A stretch of 64,000 bases of DNA from Simmondsia chinensis (Eukaryota; Streptophyta; Magnoliopsida; Caryophyllales; Simmondsiaceae), in assembly GCA_018398585.1 (NCBI GenBank), contig JAGTTD010000007.1:13570320-13634319 (forward strand), written 5' to 3'. Under the pieces are notes generated by a model. It did no database searches, was not told the origin of the DNA, and saw only the letters and a program-made list of their open reading frames with translations. The position numbers were made by a program, and so were the translations under genes. Position 1 is the first letter of the stretch. Every line of letters begins with the position of its first letter. Of the stretch, positions 54,481 through 64,000 are shown piece by piece.

Positions 54481-57400
54481 TTGACTGATGATGAAGTTGA
54501 AATCTCAATGAAAGCTTTGACTGGAAGTGGGACTCATAACATAATCCGAATCAAAGGGAAGGCTGGAAAGAGGTCTATCATCATCCTTATTGATAGTGGG
54601 AGCACCCATAGTTTTCTTGATCCTAAAGTGGTCAAGAAAGTGGGCCATATGGTGATTAAAACTCATCCTCTTGCTGTTACCGTGGCTGATGGGAAGTCGG
54701 TAATGACTCAAAACAAATGCCAAGGGTTCCATTGGTACATGCAAGACCGCAAGTTCAGTTATGATTTTAGAATCCTTCCTTTGGGAGGGTGTGATATGGT
54801 GCTTGGGGTCGATTGGATGAGATCTTACAGCCCAGTATTGTTTGATTTTGCTAATCTCACGATTTTCTTTGAAGTACAAGGCTCTAAAGTTACCTTGCAA
54901 GGAATGGCAGAGTAAGCTCATTTGCAAGTAATGAAAGGGAGTAAGTTGGAAAAGGGATTCAAGAAATGTGCATTTCAATGGGTAGGTCAAATGTTTGCTA
55001 TAGCACCTACTGAAATGGTGAGCATTACCGAGCCAGAAGTGCAAGCGGTGATTGAGGAGTTTGAGGATCTGTTCGAAGTGCCCAAGTTTCTACCTCCCAA
55101 GAGGAGCTTAGATCATGTTATTCCTCTCAAAAGTGATGCAGAACCGGTGAGACTTAGGCCATACAAATATCCTCATGCTCAAAGGATGGAAATTGAGAAG
55201 CAAGTGGATGATTTGCTTAAGACTGACTTCATAAGGCAAAGTCACAGCCCCTTTGCCTCTCCGGTTATTCTTGTCAAGAAAAAGGATGGCACGGCTCGAA
55301 TGTGTATTGATTATAGATAGCTCAACTCCATGATAGTAAAGGATAAGTTTCCTATACCAGTTATAGATGATTTGCTTGATGAGTTGGATGGAGCTCAAGT
55401 TTTTTCCAAGCTTGATCTACGGAAAGGTTATCATCAAATTGGAGTGGCGGAGCAAGATGTGTATAAGAAAGCATTCCAAACACATCATGGACACTTTGAG
55501 TTTGTGGTCATGCCATTTGGCTTAACAAACGCACCAGCGACCTTCCAAGCTTTTATGAATGGTGTCTTCAAACAATTTCTTAGGAAATTTGTGTTGGTGT
55601 TCTTTGATGACATCCTGATTTACAGTGCATCTTTTGGGGAGCATTTGAAGCATTTGAGGGAAGTGTTCTTGGTCATGCTTGAGCACAAGTTGTATGCTAA
55701 ATTGGCCAAATGTTCCTTTGCTCAGACTCATTTGGAATACCTTGGCCATGTGATATCTTTTGAGGGAGTTTCTACTGATCCCACAAAGGTTCAAGCCATG
55801 ACAGAATGTCCTGTTCCGGTAACATTGAAACAATTGAGAGGATTTTTGGGCCTAAGTGGATATTACCGCAAGTTTATAGCCTATTATGGAGCTTTAGCCA
55901 AGCCACTCACACATTTATTGAAGAAAGATGCCTTCAAATGGTCGGATGGAGCTCAGATGGCTTTTGAGGCTCTTAAAGCTGCAACGTGCAGAGCACCTGT
56001 ATTAGCCATGCCCGATTTCACTTCAAGCTTTGTATTGGAGACTGATGCTTGTGGGAATGGTGTTGGGGCAGTGTTGTCACAAGGAGGAAGGCCTATAGCT
56101 TATCTCAGCCAAGCATTGAGTGCAAAACATCAAGCACTTTTCACATATGAGAAAGAGTATCTCGCGATTTTGCTTGCTGTGGAAAAATGGAGGCATTACT
56201 TGGATGGGCATCATTTTATCATCAAGACTGATCACCAAAGTCTTAAGCATCTATTAGAGCAGAAAATTGTCACAAGAATACAGAGAAAAGGGCTAATGAA
56301 GATGTTGGGGCTTGATTATGACATTGAGTATAAGAAGGGAAAGGAAAATATTGTAGCAGATGCACTGTTGCACAGGTTGGAAGACTGTGAGCAGGGCTCT
56401 CTTGGGGCAGTTTCAGTGATCTCTCTTGCTTAGATGGAAGAAGTACATCAGTCCTATGAGAATGATCCTTTTCCACAAGAATGTCTAACAGCTTTCAGTG
56501 TGAGCAAGGCGAGTAATTTGGCCGCTGGTGCAGATGTTTCTATAACTCGGGGAATTATCAGAATTCAGGGAAAGCTGTATATTGGCATTTCTACTGATCT
56601 TAGACATTAGGTTATCAGTGCTTCTCATGATTCTTCATGGGGAGGTCACTCAGGTGTGGAAGGAACGTATCAAAGGCTGAAAGTTCATTTCAGTTGGCCG
56701 GGACTGAAGAGAGCAGTGACTAATTTTATACAAAGTTGTGAGATATGTCAACAAACTAAGCTTGGTGATCATAGATATCAAGGACTTCTCCAACCCTTAC
56801 CTATTCATGAGGGGATATGGCAGAACATAAGCATGGATTTCATTGAGGGATTGCCTAAATCGGAAGGGAAAGAGGTGATCTGGGTAGTAGTTGATCGGTT
56901 CACCAAATTTAGTCACTTCATTGCTTTAGCTCGACCTATGACTGCTGAGAGATTGGCTCGTGTGTTCCTTGATAACATCTACAAGCTCCATGGATTGCCT
57001 CAATCCATAGTCTCTGATAGAGACAAGCTCTTTACAAGTCGCTTTTGGAAGGAATTGTTTGGTCTCTTGGGAACGACTTTGGCCCTGAGCTCATCTTATC
57101 ATCCTCAAACCGATGGTCACACTGAGAGGGTCAATCAATGCATTGAGCAATACCTTAGAAGCATGGTGTTTAGCCATTTTAAGGTGTGGGGTAGCTGGCT
57201 CTCATTGGCGGAATTTTGGTATAACACCCATTTCCATGCTTCTCTAGGTACTACACCTTTCAAAGCATTGTATGGGTATGATCCACCCACTCCATTGATG
57301 TTGCAAGGAGTTGAGTCACTTGTGGCTGAGGTCACTGAGTTGGTGCAGCAAAGCAAGCATCTTATGCAGCTTTTGAAGGATAATCTCATTTAGTCCCAAG

Positions 57401-57867
57401 CTCGAATGAAGTGGTATGCAGATCGCAAGAGAGTAGACAAAAATTTTGAGTTTGGTGATATGGTGTACTTGAAATTGCAGCCCTATAGGCAGTCCACAGC
57501 AGCTGTGAGGAAGAATGTTAAGCTTTGTGCAAGGTTCTTTGGGCCTTACAAAGTTTTGGAGAAAGTTGGCAAGGTGGCATACAAGGTGGAACTTCCACCC
57601 GATTCATATATTCACCCTGTCTTTCATGTTTCACTTCTTAAAAAACAGGTTAAACAAGGCCAAAGCTCTTCTCCAGACCCTGCGGAGGTTGGTTCCAGTG
57701 GATCTTTGATCCTGCAGCCAGCAGCAATAGAGGAAGTCAAGCAGGGGAGTGCAGATAGTTCCAGCAGGCAAGAGGTGCGAGTGAGTTGGTGCAATTTGGA
57801 TGAATCTTTCACCACTTGGGAAGAGAAACGATTTTTGTTGAGCCAATTTCCTTCTTTTCATTCTTGA
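54481..57867 (+). pseudogene. Pol of chromovirus D: one frame broken only by stops
   Basis: From the zinc knuckle to 57867 the whole Pol lies in one frame. Stops within it: TAG 54463, TAA 54913, TAG 55318, TAG 56431, TAG 56608, TAG 57391. Domains: retropepsin IDSGSTHSF (54592); RT with MPFGLTNAPATFQ and FFDD (55600-55611); RNase H with ETDACG and KTDHQSL; integrase zinc region, CEICQQTK, catalytic blocks SMDFIEGL, VSDRDKLFTSRFW and PQTDGHTERVNQ; GPY/F module (RFFGPYKVLEKVG); and a chromodomain-like end (ESFTTWEEKRFLLSQFPSF). All RT and integrase catalytic residues I can see are present. Silenced, but recently intact. Confidence 0.9.
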
Positions 57868-57882
57868 GAGCAAGAATGTTTC

Positions 57883-57895
57883 AAGGGGAGGGGAT
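57883..57895 (+). other. Polypurine tract of chromovirus D
   Basis: AAGGGGAGGGGAT ends at the 3' LTR start. Confidence 0.85.
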
Positions 57896-58244
57896 TGTTA
57901 TATTTCTGATTCATTTGAGTCGTAATAAGGCGTGTGTGGTTTGTATTTTTGAATTAGTGTTTTGGCGCCATTAGTTGGTTGTTGCGGTTAGTCTTGCTGG
58001 TCAGTTTTGGCGACTGGTTAGAGGTCGGTTAAGCTTGTGACTCTAAGTCCAATGTATCTAGATTCTTATAAGTAGTTGATCTTGTGTAATTGGAATTCAT
58101 TCAAAGAAAATATCAAACCAATCTCATTGAGATTAAACCTTTTTTCTCTCATCTAACTCTCTGTATTTTCTCATCTCCTTCGCTTCTTTCTCATCCCATA
58201 CTCTCTTTTTAGGTCAAGATCAAGATTTAATCTCGATCTTAACA
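57896..58244 (+). repeat. 3' LTR of chromovirus D
   Basis: 349 bp, TGTTATATTTC to ...GATCTTAACA. Confidence 0.9.
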
Positions 58245-60062
58245 ATTTGATATGTCTTATGTGATCATTAATTACTAAAATAATAAGCGGTATGTGAAAC
58301 GTGTTCGAATTAATGGTGACTAAAAGAGCCTTTAAGAGTAAAGGCAATAGAGCCATTAAGCTGCTACGACTTGTGCATAAAATGTTTATGGATTGCTAAA
58401 AGCTCAAGCGAGCGGAAGCGATGAGTATTTCACAAAATGTTTATGAATGACTACTTAGTAAGTTGATATATGGATATACCTATGATGACTAAAGTCCTGA
58501 ATCCTTTGAAAAGTTCAAAGAATTAAATACTAAAGTTGGGATAAGTTAGATAATTATATAAGGTCACTTTGATTAGATCGAAGTGGAGGATTTGAGGAGA
58601 ATTCATATTTTCCTTACTAAAAAGAGTTTTAGCAAGGATTAATATTGTGTTATTGAATGTAGTAAGATTCATAGGACGAGTGACTTCTACATATCAAAAG
58701 GTTTGTTATGTAAGAGGTTTTAGAAAGTGTTCTAAAAATATAGCAAATGGCTTGTGTTGGATAGATTGATAGTATGAGATGTTATGTCTCAATAGCATGA
58801 TACAACTTAAAGTGTATATGATGTATTAGATATATCTTCAACCAGGTAATTGTCATACTAAGTACGTGAGAGTTTTGGTAGTGGGAGGGTGGTTAGGGTC
58901 ACGTGATGGATTCATGTCTTCATTCTTAATGGTTAGGCATGATGGTAAATCCGATCCTTTGAACTACAATGGAACTCTTAAGTATAAAGGTGCAGACCAA
59001 TGGGTTAGGGCAATGAAACCTAAGTTAATGTAAATGTATATTAACTATGTGTGGGAACTTGTAGAAGCGTCGAAAGACATTAAGTCCATTAGATTAGATC
59101 TCAATTGATCAACAAGTGCAAAGAGTTGAGTGGACGAGAAGATTGAGACCTTCAAAGCTAAATTAATGGCAGTGAATTGTACCCTAAAGGAAGAAATCGT
59201 CTTTAATGAGACCTTCTGGCAAGATATTATGCTTAAGTCCATAAGGGTGCTCTCATCCATAGTATTTCATGTGATAAGATATGGAAATGGAAGTCAAGAC
59301 GGCATTTTCTAAATGGCCATCTTGAAAAGGTTATGTATATGATACATCTAGACGAGTTTATTGCCAAAAGTCAAGAGTATATAATATGGAAACTAAGTCA
59401 GTCTATTTTTAGACTTTAATTTGCATCTTATTCATCAAATAGTAGATTCTTCGACATCTTTCAGGTCTTAGAAATTTGTGTCAATGGTTAATGAATCACG
59501 AGTACACATGTGACATAACTAGAAAGTGGCGACTCTCAAGGTGTTGTATATAAAGGTGGGATTCTGGTAATTATGAATGATGTATAATTGTCATGAGCTA
59601 TTAAAGGTTTAAATGTCCAGTTAGTTTAAAATGAAAGAACCAAGATGAGCACAATATGTTCTTAGGATCAAGCATTAGCGAGATTCAAGGAAAGGGTGTT
59701 GCGTTTATCATGGGTCAATTGTTTTAAAAGGGAGTTTAGAAGTCCGATGTCAGAAATCCCATGTTTGCCCTTATAATGGGAGTCAACGTACTACAAAGAG
59801 TGAAGCAGTATTGTATTTCTTAATTCACTATGGAAGTTTGGGTACTTGATAGCGATGAAGTTATTAAGTAGACTACTTGACTCAGAAAGTTTGTTAAAGA
59901 TAAAAGCATGTGAGCAAAAGAGTGGGACAGTGAAAGATCAGTATTGATTAAAGTTTATGGTCAAAGTGTTGACGGATTAAAGTTTACGGTCAAAGTGTTG
60001 ACAGATCCTTAAGTAATATTTATGAAATGCAAGGCTAATAGGGTTTAGAGCAAGTAGAAGAT
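58245..60062 (+). pseudogene. Copia Pol remnants of the nested copia
   Basis: The clearest part is RT at about 58960-59340: ADQWVRAMKPKLM, ETFKAKLMAVNCTLKEEIVF and MLKSIRVLSSI, then the FLNGHLEKVMYM-type phrase near 59300-59345. It resembles the RT of the minus-strand copia at 28003-28251. Everything else between 58245 and 60062 is too decayed to assign. A short duplication (TTAAAGTTTA-GGTCAAAGTGTTGAC) sits at 59945-60003. Confidence 0.6.
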
Positions 60063-61987
60063 TGTTGGAATTGGTGGTCTGAAAATCCAATAAGTTTTAG
60101 ATATTAATTAAATAAAATTATTTTATTTATTGATTGTTTGATTATATTTTATGAGTCAAACATGTGTATGATTGTCTTTCTAAAACATTTCATGAAATGG
60201 TTGTTGTCCAAGATACCAAAGAGGGCACCAACACGCCGTCACCGGATCCCATTAGAACTCCGAAGTTAAACGTGCTTGGGCGAGAGCAGTACCAGGATGG
60301 GTGATCTCCTGGGAAGTCCTCACCCTCAGGTTGGGGGCACTGGGAAACAGCCTCTCTTCAGTTAACATCCTGAAGGGGGAAGGCTGCGTACATCCGCACC
60401 CCCCCCCCCGACCCTGCGTAGGCGAGAGCCCTTGAGGAACTGGGTATGTTCCTTGATGTTGTCCAAGATGACATGTCAGGTATAGTTTAAATAGTCAATG
60501 AGATTGAGCGATAAATAGAGTCAAATCAAATTAGTAATATGTTGTCAAATTATATGTTTGCATTCGGTGATGAGTTTAGACAACTTGTTTGATAAGACTA
60601 TAATATGATACTCTAGATGACTTGTCTTGGTTATGTGGATAAGGATCCAAAAGTATTATATTGGTGTTGTCTATAAAAATGTCCCCTTAGTTAATTCTCA
60701 AGCATTCAAACAGATTCTAGAATCTTTGGCCAAAGTATTCTATATGTTTGACATTTGTAATTAGTACGAAAATTGTTTCTGTATTATTGAATTGTTTGAG
60801 ATGGGCGAGTTAGGAACAATAGTGAAAGATGGGAGAAAATTAGCGATAGTAGTTAAAGCTATTTTTCCTCACGGATATATAATAGAAGGGTTAATTGTCA
60901 CAATGCAAGTCATTTGAAAATTATTAAATAAATATATTTAGTTGTAGAGAACAGTAATATTTATTTAGTGGAATTAAATATTACTAAATTGTAGTCAGTG
61001 TTATCAAGTGTTGATAATTTGATTTGATCCATTTGAAACTAGATTTAAGTTGTCATAGATGTCCCTCTGAAAGCCTTTAAAAGCACACTAGTTGAAATTT
61101 TTAAAAGGAATTCAAGAGATGAATAAATTAATTTTTGCTAAAACATAGTTCGTGAGATGAATTATTTGTTAACATAAAACAATTTATTTTACGAAATAAT
61201 ATTCATAAGATAGATTTTGTATATGTGGGAATTTAAACAAAAAAGGAAATGCACAGGTCATTATCCACGTCTCACGGAAATGACCAATCAGGACGCTACA
61301 GCTTGGACGGCAATTCGCGGCTTCTGCTGCGGACAAATTCAATCATGACATGTGTCGGTCATTGCACGCCCAACTTGTGATCTGCATGTGTACGGATGGG
61401 GGAGCGAAACCCGACACACGGCACAGCCACGTCACGCTTCACTGCACGTGCTTGTTCGGGGCTTGTACGACGTCATTGTAATTAAAGTAAAACGTTTTTT
61501 TTCCCCCTTTAGCAGTCCCACATCAACCATTTAAAATAATTTTTGACCCGAGGCCAATTATAAATAGGGGTCTTTGAATTTCAGTTTAGCATACGATTAA
61601 TTCTCTGAGAAATATAATTTTTTGATAAATTAAATAAGAGGAAATTGGCTTTGAAATTTCTGCTAGTAAATATTTTCGAAGCCCACAATTTTGGTGTTAG
61701 GAGGTCTTTGTCGAGAAGATCTTGCAGTCTCGATGATTCCTTTTGGGGGACAATTGCGGTCTATAATCCAAATATTCCTTATAACTATTTTTTTAAAACT
61801 TTTCTTTAATTTTTACAATTTTATTTATGCTTTAAATTCAATATTTATTATGAATTGATATTCTATGTTCATTATATATATATATGTACAAGAATAAAGG
61901 TTCTTAATTTATTTAAAATTATTTTCGCTGCACCTGATCGAACCAATTTTGAAAAAATTTAGTTTCAAAAGCTAAACTTTCCCAGCA
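60063..61987 (+). repeat. 3' LTR of the nested copia
   Basis: Starts TGTTGGAATTGG and ends CCCAGCA, followed by the TSD AGTAA. It holds a 255-bp SINE-plus-TSD insertion at 60215-60469 and lacks some sequence present in the 5' copy. TATAAATA at 61559-61566. Confidence 0.9.
60215..60456 (+). mobile_element. SINE with 5S rRNA-derived head and Au-like body
   Basis: A 242-bp insertion with perfect 13-bp TSD TGTTGTCCAAGAT (60202-60214 and 60457-60469). The uninterrupted host sequence is visible in the other LTR near 47564. The first part is 5S rRNA: from CACCGGATCCCAT to TGGGAAGTCCTC (about 60241-60326) I count about seven differences from the plant 5S consensus I recall. The internal pol III promoter regions are all there: A box (AAGTTAAACGTGCTTGGG), intermediate element and C box (AGGATGGGTGATCTCCTGGG). 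The second part is the body of plant Au-type SINEs: GGGAAACAGCCTCTC, AAGGCTGCGTACATCC, an 11-C run, GACCCTGCGTAGGCGAGAG, then AACTGGGT. It is not a 5S gene because both 5S termini are altered, and not Cassandra because no LTR, primer site or purine tract is present. Confidence 0.85.
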
Positions 61988-62144
61988 AGTAAATGGTACA
62001 TACACTAAAGAAGTCCTTAGTGCATGTACAATAAGTGATGTATTGATATTTACAAAATGAAAATATAATGATTTCGTATACATAAATGAGCATACACTAT
62101 AGGGGATGAAATAGTGAAGAAATTCAAGTGTTTAGAGCTGTAAT

Positions 62145-62338
62145 GGAAAGTTTAGGATTAGACATACAAAATAAGATGGCCCCCTCTTGTCTTTATAATG
62201 AACTCATAATTACAATATATGAAAACATATACATATTAATTCTACACAATATATTATAGCCATAATATAATATATTATAACATAATCCTATACAATATAT
62301 TCTAGCCATATATTCAACTATTAACATATATTCTAACA
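62145..62338 (-). repeat. 3' LTR of the deleted copia
   Basis: 194 bp, rich in repeated ATATATTCTA-type phrases, adjacent to a C-rich stretch (62339-62346) that is the polypurine tract on the element strand. Confidence 0.8.
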
Positions 62339-62346
62339 TCCCCCCT

Positions 62347-63240
62347 CAATCGAGGCAGGAGGTGACCGAATGTAAAGATTGTGTTTGAAAAATAAAAATA
62401 ACTGTCGAGGAAGGCTTTTAGTAAAAATTTCAGCAAGCTGTTGTGAAGAGGGCACATGAAGGACACGAACAAGACCCATGTGAACTCTTTCACGTATAAA
62501 ATGAATGTCGATCTCGATGTGTTTAATACGAACATGCTAAATGGGATTAGTGGAGAGATAGGTTGCTGAAACGTTGTCACAGTAGACCAGAGTTACTTTA
62601 GGAATAGTGATGCCAAGCTCACCAAGGAGAGACCGCAGCCAACAACACTCCGAAATGGCATTGGCAATGGCGCGATATTCTGCTTCAGCACTGGAGCAAG
62701 AGACGGTGGGATGTCATTTGGAGGACCAGGAAACAAGGTTACCACCAAAAAACACACAAAAGCCGGAGGTGGAACGACAAGTGTCAGGACAACCGGCCCA
62801 ATCAGCATCAGAATAGGCCACAAGCTGATCAAAGGCACTAGGAGAGATAGCAAGGCCATGATTCATAGTACCTCGAACATAGTGAAGAATACGTTTGACA
62901 GTAACCCAATGAAGAAGACGAGGAGTATGCATCAACAGACACACCTGTTGCACTGTATAAGAGATATCAGGACGAGTAAAGGTTAGATACTATAATGCAC
63001 CGACAACTGACCGATACAAGGTGACTTCGGTCATAAGCTCCCCATCAGAAGCAAAGAGCTTAGATTTGGAATCTGTGGGAGTAGCTACGGGATTGCAGGC
63101 TAACATGTCAGTCTTCTCGAGCAAATCATGAACATACTTGGACTCTGAAGTAGAACCTGAACATGAAATGAACTTGTGTTTGACTAGTGAGGATAAGACC
63201 GGCTGCCCAGGATGACCATGTCAAGGAACCATCTATCCCA
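62347..63240 (-). pseudogene. Copia RT C-terminus and RNase H, partial
   Basis: On the minus strand 62714-62953 reads LLHWVTVKRILHYVRGTMNH and SDADWAGCPDTCRSTSGFC, then FFGGNLVSWSSK, the start of copia RNase H. Further down come AEAEYRAIANAISE and the Pol end with QLAEIFTKSLPRQLF (about 62400-62650). 62960-63240 holds the end of RT. The N-terminal Pol is deleted. Confidence 0.8.
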
Positions 63241-63426
63241 AAAGCTTAAGCCGATGGGTGAAAGAACAGGATTGGTTTTCTACTTTAGCATGTCCCTCAC
63301 GCGAATGCCAATTGGGCTTAAAGCGTGGATGGTGCACAGGCCCATCTCATACTTTGTGCTTAAATATTTTTAATATTGAAAGTGGGGATTGCTGAGATTC
63401 AAACTCGTGACCTCTTGGTCAACAAG

Positions 63427-63438
63427 GCTCTGATACCA
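63427..63438 (-). other. Primer binding site of the deleted copia
   Basis: Minus strand TGGTATCAGAGC directly inside the 5' LTR. Confidence 0.9.
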
Positions 63439-63700
63439 TGAAAGTTTAGGATTGGACACACCAAATGAGGTGGCCCCTTCTTGTATTTATAATGAACTCA
63501 TAATTACAATATATAAAAATATATACATATTAATCCTACACAATATATTCTAGCCATAATATAATATATTCTAACACAATCCTTTACAATATATTCTAAC
63601 CATATATTCAACATAATGTATTCTAGCCATAATATATTCTAACATAATCCTATATAATATATTCTAACCATATATTAAACTCTTACCATATATTCTAACA
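63439..63700 (-). repeat. 5' LTR of the deleted copia
   Basis: 262 bp; longer than the 3' copy because of extra TATTCTAGCCATAATATA-type repeat units. Confidence 0.8.
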
Positions 63701-63732
63701 GTAATGCACAGGCATCTACCTTCCTTTGCCAC

Positions 63733-64000
63733 CATCTACCTTGTTACCAAAGCACTGGTTTGCACAATCTTGCATTGAGAACCCCAATCATAGCAGTACA
63801 TCTGCCTCCATGTGTTGTTCCTCGTACCATAAACACGTTAGTTCCTTTTGTACTTGTCTGTAAGTACACACTTATATGTATGTTTGTATATGTTTATATA
63901 TATACTACACCTAACATCTACCTTGTTACCAAAGCACTGGTTTGCACAATCTTGCATTCAGAACCTGAGCCATAGCAGTACATCTGCCTCCATGTACTGT
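63733..64000. repeat. 182-bp tandem repeat at the right edge
   Basis: CATCTACCTTGTTACCAAAG and the following ~100 bp recur at 63733 and 63915 almost unchanged; the second unit runs off the window. Nature unknown. Confidence 0.85.

Larger units (their letters stand above)
52453..58249 (+). mobile_element. Near-complete Ty3/gypsy chromovirus D (Reina-like)
   Basis: LTRs 52458-52809 and 57896-58244, primer site, gag, PR-RT-RH-IN with C-terminal GPY/F and chromodomain-like end, polypurine tract, all in order over 5787 bp. Flanks GTTTG and ATTTG give a 4- to 5-bp TSD with one mismatch. Short LTRs and overall size suit the Reina group. LTRs differ at about twenty or more places by eye. Inserted into the nested copia. 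Confidence 0.9.
47415..61992 (+). mobile_element. Complete-length long-LTR copia, heavily nested
   Basis: LTRs at 47420-49329 and 60063-61987 are flanked by a perfect 5-bp TSD AGTAA (47415-47419 and 61988-61992). The interior holds a primer site, an AT-rich leader, a tandem repeat with tRNA-like modules, Gag and Pol remnants, chromovirus D (52458-58244) and, in the 3' LTR, a 5S-headed SINE. Element size is 14,568 bp, of which about 6 kb are nested insertions. Coding is ruined. Confidence 0.85.
62140..63705 (-). mobile_element. Internally deleted Ty1/copia element, minus strand
   Basis: LTRs at 63439-63700 (5') and 62145-62338 (3') are flanked by a perfect 5-bp TSD GTAAT (62140-62144 and 63701-63705). 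Primer site at 63427-63438. The interior of 1.1 kb contains only a leader joined to the C-terminal part of Pol; gag, protease, integrase and most of RT are deleted. Pol and LTR style suit the Ale/Retrofit group. Confidence 0.85.

Noticed and set aside
54505..55044. 179-codon minus-strand frame
   Set aside because: Shadow of the chromovirus D protease and RT entry on the plus strand.
55318..55320. Stop-codon readthrough or recoding in chromovirus D
   Set aside because: Twelve stops spread over gag and pol are not a programmed signal; decay by methylated-C deamination explains them better.
60241..60326. Functional 5S rRNA gene
   Set aside because: Only the central part of 5S is present, both ends are replaced, and the unit continues into a SINE body within a TSD.
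60215..60456. Cassandra (5S-carrying TRIM) fragment
   Set aside because: No LTR pair, primer site or polypurine tract, and the 13-bp TSD is too long for an LTR element.
62593..62859. Hydrophobic 88-codon minus-strand protein
   Set aside because: Alternative frame of the copia RNase H region.

Overview
This window reads as nuclear DNA from a flowering plant, most likely a eudicot, in a gene-poor heterochromatin-like region. The evidence is a dense nest of plant-type transposable elements: Ty3/gypsy chromoviruses and Ty1/copia elements primed by initiator tRNA-Met (TGGTATCAGAGC-type sites), L1-type LINE ORF1 fragments with a DUF4283-like domain, a Mutator-like element (MULE) carrying a plant mobile domain (PMD) gene, a hAT-type insertion and Au-like SINEs. 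I found no convincing intact host gene, no functional rRNA or tRNA gene and no CRISPR array. Reading is by eye only, and boundaries are firm only where I quote matching target-site duplications (TSDs).

Left third (1-15.3 kb). A minus-strand chromovirus runs off the left edge; its RT-RNase H-integrase frame is open to base 1 while gag and protease are broken. To its right is RT-less LTR retrotransposon A (495-codon ORF, 3' LTR at 6433-6766). Then come two diverged copies of a unit made of an antisense PMD pseudogene beside an LTR-like repeat R, an ORF1-only LINE fragment between them, and a 1.96-kb solo copia LTR with a perfect TSD inside the second R copy.

Middle (15.6-31.9 kb). A long copia LTR with primer site and a tRNA-like pol III module is followed by an old Tekay/Del-like gypsy element. 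Its leader region holds a 59-codon exon of an ATG1-like protein kinase. A decayed minus-strand copia gag-pol comes next.

Middle-right (31.9-47.3 kb). A roughly 13.5-kb MULE with inverted ends carries a dead MuDR-type transposase and a multi-exon PMD gene. Nested in it are RT-less retrotransposon B (related to A), a second ORF1-only LINE, and a 741-bp hAT element with perfect 8-bp TSD. A minus-strand copia LTR flanks it.

Right (47.4-64 kb). A 14.6-kb copia element with 1.9-kb LTRs and AGTAA TSDs contains a nearly complete 5.8-kb Reina-like chromovirus (D) silenced mostly by TAG stops. Its 3' LTR carries the most unusual object here: a SINE with a 5S rRNA-derived head joined to an Au-like SINE body, with a 13-bp TSD. 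The window ends with an internally deleted copia (GTAAT TSDs) and a 182-bp tandem repeat.

Relationships: the LTRs of the left-edge chromovirus and of B share a pair of G-boxes spaced 11 bp apart; A and B share a C-terminal coding motif; the long-LTR copia copies share LTR and leader. So the window shows autonomous elements together with likely non-autonomous dependants.
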